A stretch of 64,000 nucleotides of DNA from assembly GCF_009905605.1 (NCBI RefSeq), contig NZ_JAAAKZ010000001.1, forward strand, positions 248,001 through 312,000, given 5' to 3'. How positions within the stretch are numbered: the first letter of the stretch is position 1; each line of letters starts with the position of its first letter. The position numbers were made by a program, and so were the translations under genes. Shown piece by piece: positions 61,200-64,000 of the stretch. Origin of the DNA: Runella sp. CRIBMP (GTDB lineage: Bacteria; Bacteroidota; Bacteroidia; Cytophagales; Spirosomataceae). The notes under the pieces were generated by a model. That model saw nothing but the letters and a program-made list of their open reading frames with translations, was not told the origin of the DNA and ran no database searches.

Positions 61200-61844
61200 T
61201 TATAGTTTAGGGCCAAACGAGAGGTCGCCCGCATCACCTAAACCAGGAACGATGTAGTAGCGAGCGTCCAGTTTTTCGTCAATGGCTCCTACCCAAAGGC
61301 GGCACTCAGACATCCGATTTTGCAGATACGACACTCCTTCTGGGCTGGCAATGACGGCAGCAATGTGGGTTTGGGCGGGAATTCCAAAACGCAACAAGGC
61401 GTGATACACTTTCTCAATAGAACGTCCCGTGGCGAGCATCGGGTCCATCAAAATCAGTGTGCGATCCTGCAAATCGGGGGCTGTGATGTAATCCATTTCT
61501 ACTTCAAACTCGTCGTCGCCGATGTGATGCCCTCGGTAAGCACCGATAAACGCGTTGTCGGCTTGGTCAAAAAAATGCAGAAAACCTTGGTGAAAAGGTA
61601 GGCTGGCGCGTAGAATTGTGGCTAACACTGGAGGTTGTCGTAACAACCGCGTAGAGGCTTTGCCCAATGGGGTAACAACGTCGGCCTGACGATACGGCAA
61701 CGATTTTGAGATTTCATAGGCCAAAAGTTCACCTACCCGCTCTAAATTACGACGAAAACGCAGGCGGTCCTGCTGAATATTGACATCGCGCAGCTCGGCT
61801 AAAAAATGATTAGCAATTGATGGTTGTTGAGTAAGGACAAACAT
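61200..61844 (-). CDS. upp: Uracil phosphoribosyltransferase
   Basis: A 214-residue enzyme that converts uracil and PRPP to UMP. The PRPP-binding signature LILMDPMLATGRSIEKV and the uracil-binding VGAIDEKLDARYYIVPGLGDAGDLSFG C-terminus are clear. It lies 19 bases upstream of the giant sensor kinase gene on the same strand, so the two are probably co-transcribed. Confidence 0.93.
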   Translation of the reverse strand: MFVLTQQPSIANHFLAELRDVNIQQDRLRFRRNLERVGELLAYEISKSLPYRQADVVTPLGKASTRLLRQPPVLATILRASLPFHQGFLHFFDQADNAFIGAYRGHHIGDDEFEVEMDYITAPDLQDRTLILMDPMLATGRSIEKVYHALLRFGIPAQTHIAAVIASPEGVSYLQNRMSECRLWVGAIDEKLDARYYIVPGLGDAGDLSFGPKL

Positions 61845-61977
61845 AATGAAGATGAAATAGGCGGTTTGGTTTTGTGGCGTTACATTTGTAGCAACGATAA
61901 TACGAACTCATTTGCGGAAAAGCAAAGTGAAATAGAACAGGGTTTGGAATCCACCCAAATCTCCGCTCCCAAAACGC

Positions 61978-62784
61978 ATGAAAAAGCTACTGCTTCTGTT
62001 GCCAATTATTGGCTTGGGCCTATCTGGATGCCAAGATTCAACGCTGGACACAAACACCCCGGCTGCGGGCATTGCGCTTTCGTTTGATGATCGCTACGTA
62101 GAAGAATGGACCCGCCTGCGGCCTTTATTAAAGAAATATAACGCCAAGGCTACTTTTTACGTTACGCAGTTTGACAGCCTTACGCCCAAAGAAATTGGGC
62201 AGTTGCACCAATTGGTGCGCGACGGCCACGAAATCGGAGCCCACGGAGCCGCGCATATTCGGGTATTGGATTGGCTGCGGGGCGGAGGAGCGTTGGAAGA
62301 TTTTTACCGTTATGAAATCGAAGCCGAGCTGCTTTCCATGCGTAAAGCGGGCTTTAATCCCGTGACTTTTGCGCACGTAGGTGGCCAACAAACGTGGTAC
62401 ACGGACCGACGCCTGCTGAAAGATTATTTTACGCTGTTGCGTGATGTGTCCATGACCGAGCGACGAGTGTCTTGGCTTACTTTTCGGCAGCCCGTTTTTG
62501 CCATCGACGATATTTACTACCATTTTGACGGCAACCCTAAAGTACATTCGCTGTTGATTGATCAATACACTAACATCACCGATGCGCAATTGAAGGATGG
62601 CTTGATTCGTGCCAAAAATACACATTCCGTTCTGATGCTTTTGGGGCACCGCCCTTTGTTTGTGGCATCAGATGAGCCGTACGCGTTTTCGGTGAGTCGG
62701 TTGGAAAATGTGCTGGCCGAAGCCCAACGAATGGGCCTCAAATCGTACACAATGGCGGAACTGATTCAATTATCGGGTCGTTGA
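61978..62784 (+). CDS. Polysaccharide deacetylase family lipoprotein
   Basis: A 268-residue lipoprotein (lipobox LSGC) with a NodB-like deacetylase core: IALSFDDRYVEEW (first metal-binding DD), HEIGAHGAAH (second motif, His ligands). The family removes acetyl or other groups from carbohydrate polymers. Its 3' end overlaps the convergent acyltransferase gene by 15 bases. Upstream neighbour is divergent. Confidence 0.85.
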   Translation: MKKLLLLLPIIGLGLSGCQDSTLDTNTPAAGIALSFDDRYVEEWTRLRPLLKKYNAKATFYVTQFDSLTPKEIGQLHQLVRDGHEIGAHGAAHIRVLDWLRGGGALEDFYRYEIEAELLSMRKAGFNPVTFAHVGGQQTWYTDRRLLKDYFTLLRDVSMTERRVSWLTFRQPVFAIDDIYYHFDGNPKVHSLLIDQYTNITDAQLKDGLIRAKNTHSVLMLLGHRPLFVASDEPYAFSVSRLENVLAEAQRMGLKSYTMAELIQLSGR

Positions 62785-63927
62785 GTGTGAGCTGAATCGC
62801 TCTTTTAGTTTCAAAAAAGGTTTTTCAAAATAGTGATACGACAACGCCGACACACCGACGGTTAGAAAGGTAGCCAGCGGATAAAGAATGAGGTTGAAGG
62901 TAAGATGTGGTAAGTCTTTGCCAAAAGCCCATTGAATGAGGTGGACGCTTAACACAATAAAAGCTGTTTGGTAGATATAAAGTCCGTAGGAGATTTTACC
63001 GAGGTACGAAATCCAGCCGTATTCTAAGTTGACAATTGAGCGGGGGTTGCTCGAAACGTTGAGAATAAAATACGCAAAAAATAGCCCGTAAAATTCTAAG
63101 TTGACGTGGTTGATGTGAACACCCGTAGCAAGACAAAAAAGCAGTAGACCGTAAACTACGATTTGGACATCTTTGCGAAAAAGTACATTAAGGATTTTTT
63201 CTTTGCGGTAGTAGACCAGCATCGCACAGCCGCCCCCGGTGACGAGGGTTAAAATACGGAATTGACTGAAAAAGAAGCGGATAATTTCAGGCACGTTGTT
63301 TGCATAGAACGTATTGCCCACCCAATGGTAATAAACATAAAACACACCGAAAGTTCCCAGTGAAAAAACGGTTAGTGTAATTAACAGGCGTTTCCAGGTT
63401 AGGTGTTGAATAATCCAAGGCCAGAGGTAATAGAATTGTTCTTCTACACCGATGGACCAGGTTTGGGCTGATAAGTAAGGCGAGCCGTAAAGGATGAAGC
63501 CAATGTTGGGTAAAACAATCAAAAAAAGTGACAAACGCTCATAAAAATTGTGCGCCATGAACGAAATCTCGTTGTTTGGTGCTACAAAAAAGGGGATATG
63601 AGGAAAGACAAAAAAAGCTAAAATGACAATTAAAAAATAGAGCGGCCAAATCCGCAAAATACGCCGAATGTAGAAATCACGGGTATTGATGGCCCCAAAA
63701 CGGCCTTTTTCGTGCAGCAAAAGATAGGTAATCAAAAAGCCGCTCAGTACGAAAAATAAATCAACCCCCAATTTTCCCATACTTTTTATGAGGTGATAAT
63801 CATAAAAATGCGGAATTTTGAACACTTCTTTGACTTGCTCAATATGGTGTATGAGTACCGAAAAGGCGGCAATAAAGCGCACGCCGTTAAGATTGGGGAA
63901 ATATACGGTATTTGAAGACTTACTCAA
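62770..63927 (-). CDS. Acyltransferase 3 family membrane protein
   Basis: A 385-residue protein with about ten membrane helices and the acyltransferase-3 signature: N-terminal FPNLNGVRFIAAFSVLIHHI, VDLFFVLSGFLITYLLL and the RRILRIWPLYFL segment, plus YGLYIYQTAFIVL. It uses TTG at 63927 as start: the frame is bounded by a stop at 63937-63939 and no ATG precedes the conserved N-terminus. It O-acylates surface glycans or similar. Tail overlaps the deacetylase gene by 15 bases. Confidence 0.85.
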   Translation of the reverse strand: MSKSSNTVYFPNLNGVRFIAAFSVLIHHIEQVKEVFKIPHFYDYHLIKSMGKLGVDLFFVLSGFLITYLLLHEKGRFGAINTRDFYIRRILRIWPLYFLIVILAFFVFPHIPFFVAPNNEISFMAHNFYERLSLFLIVLPNIGFILYGSPYLSAQTWSIGVEEQFYYLWPWIIQHLTWKRLLITLTVFSLGTFGVFYVYYHWVGNTFYANNVPEIIRFFFSQFRILTLVTGGGCAMLVYYRKEKILNVLFRKDVQIVVYGLLLFCLATGVHINHVNLEFYGLFFAYFILNVSSNPRSIVNLEYGWISYLGKISYGLYIYQTAFIVLSVHLIQWAFGKDLPHLTFNLILYPLATFLTVGVSALSYHYFEKPFLKLKERFSSHSTTR

Positions 63928-64000
63928 GAGGATAAACTATTGTTTAAAGAGCTACAAAAATAACTTAATTTGCGCCAAGTAGCGATATAATTTAACAGCG
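63928..64000. other. Intergenic edge
   Basis: Short AT-rich stretch upstream of the acyltransferase. I see no gene or structured element before the window ends. Confidence 0.4.

Noticed and set aside
1-64000. tRNA, rRNA, CRISPR arrays and insertion sequences
   Set aside because: Looked for cloverleaf-like segments, regularly spaced repeats, transposase motifs and terminal inverted repeats; none stood out. A short RNA gene could be missed by eye.

Overview
The window looks like chromosomal DNA from a Bacteroidota bacterium, most likely an aerobic, pigmented member of the Cytophagales (Spirosoma/Runella/Dyadobacter-like). This rests on gene content: a CrtZ-type carotenoid hydroxylase, ThuA and PVC-type dehydrogenase domains, a Reg_prop/Y_Y_Y sensor kinase, a PorT-like outer membrane barrel, many lipoproteins, and start codons with no clear Shine-Dalgarno sequence. 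No single gene was matched to a named species. I saw no rRNA, tRNA, CRISPR array, insertion sequence or prophage.

Layout. 1-7.6 kb: an M3 oligoendopeptidase cut by the window edge, a carotenoid hydroxylase, a ThuA-like secreted protein, an outer membrane barrel, an AI-2E family permease, a GH13 branching-type enzyme and a coiled-coil lipoprotein. 7.7-13.1 kb: a general-stress/envelope patch (transglutaminase-like protein, ECF sigma factor, PA2169/DUF2383 four-helix protein, small membrane protein, LEA-like helical protein, YtxH protein, holin-superfamily-III-like protein, orphan receiver). 13.1-21.8 kb: a signalling block centred on rpoN, with an NtrC-type activator, three histidine kinases and two Rcp1-like single-domain receivers. 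Two of the kinase+receiver pairs are paralogous and lie on opposite strands either side of rpoN. 22-24.8 kb: a TspO-like protein, two very small membrane proteins (one of the lmo0937 type), an OmpA-like lipoprotein and two small acidic proteins.

25-31.1 kb: an electrophile/quinone-detoxification-like cluster of two VOC ring-cleaving dioxygenase-like proteins, an MhqD-like hydrolase, a pirin, a MarR-GNAT fusion regulator with a strong candidate operator, and an AraC regulator. 31.2-37.3 kb (minus strand): a probable six-gene operon with a diheme cytochrome c, a ZU5-type lipoprotein, an FAD monooxygenase, an alpha/beta hydrolase and two unknowns. 37.6-42.1 kb: an ECF42-type sigma factor with its DGPF/YCII partner, then a YafY/WYL regulator followed by small SRPBCC, YdeI-like, MmcQ/YjbR and DHFR-like genes. 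42.3-45.6 kb: a TolB-like propeller, a MauG-type diheme peroxidase and a NagX-like membrane protein. 45.7-51.5 kb (minus strand): a sugar-catabolism operon (TIM-barrel isomerase, Gfo/Idh/MocA oxidoreductase, and a 1263-residue ThuA + PVC dehydrogenase + HEAT + CARDB + cupredoxin fusion). 51.7-64 kb: an SF1 helicase, a KefF/KefC-like pair, an AraC regulator, YraN, an upp / giant sensor kinase / barstar-like operon, a polysaccharide deacetylase and an acyltransferase.

The most unusual items are the copper-protein fusion, the three-box MarR operator, the mirrored kinase/receiver pairs around rpoN, the barstar-like gene with no toxin partner, and the stress patch of tiny membrane and helical proteins with duplicated upstream DNA. 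All functions are read from sequence motifs and family knowledge; no database search was possible.
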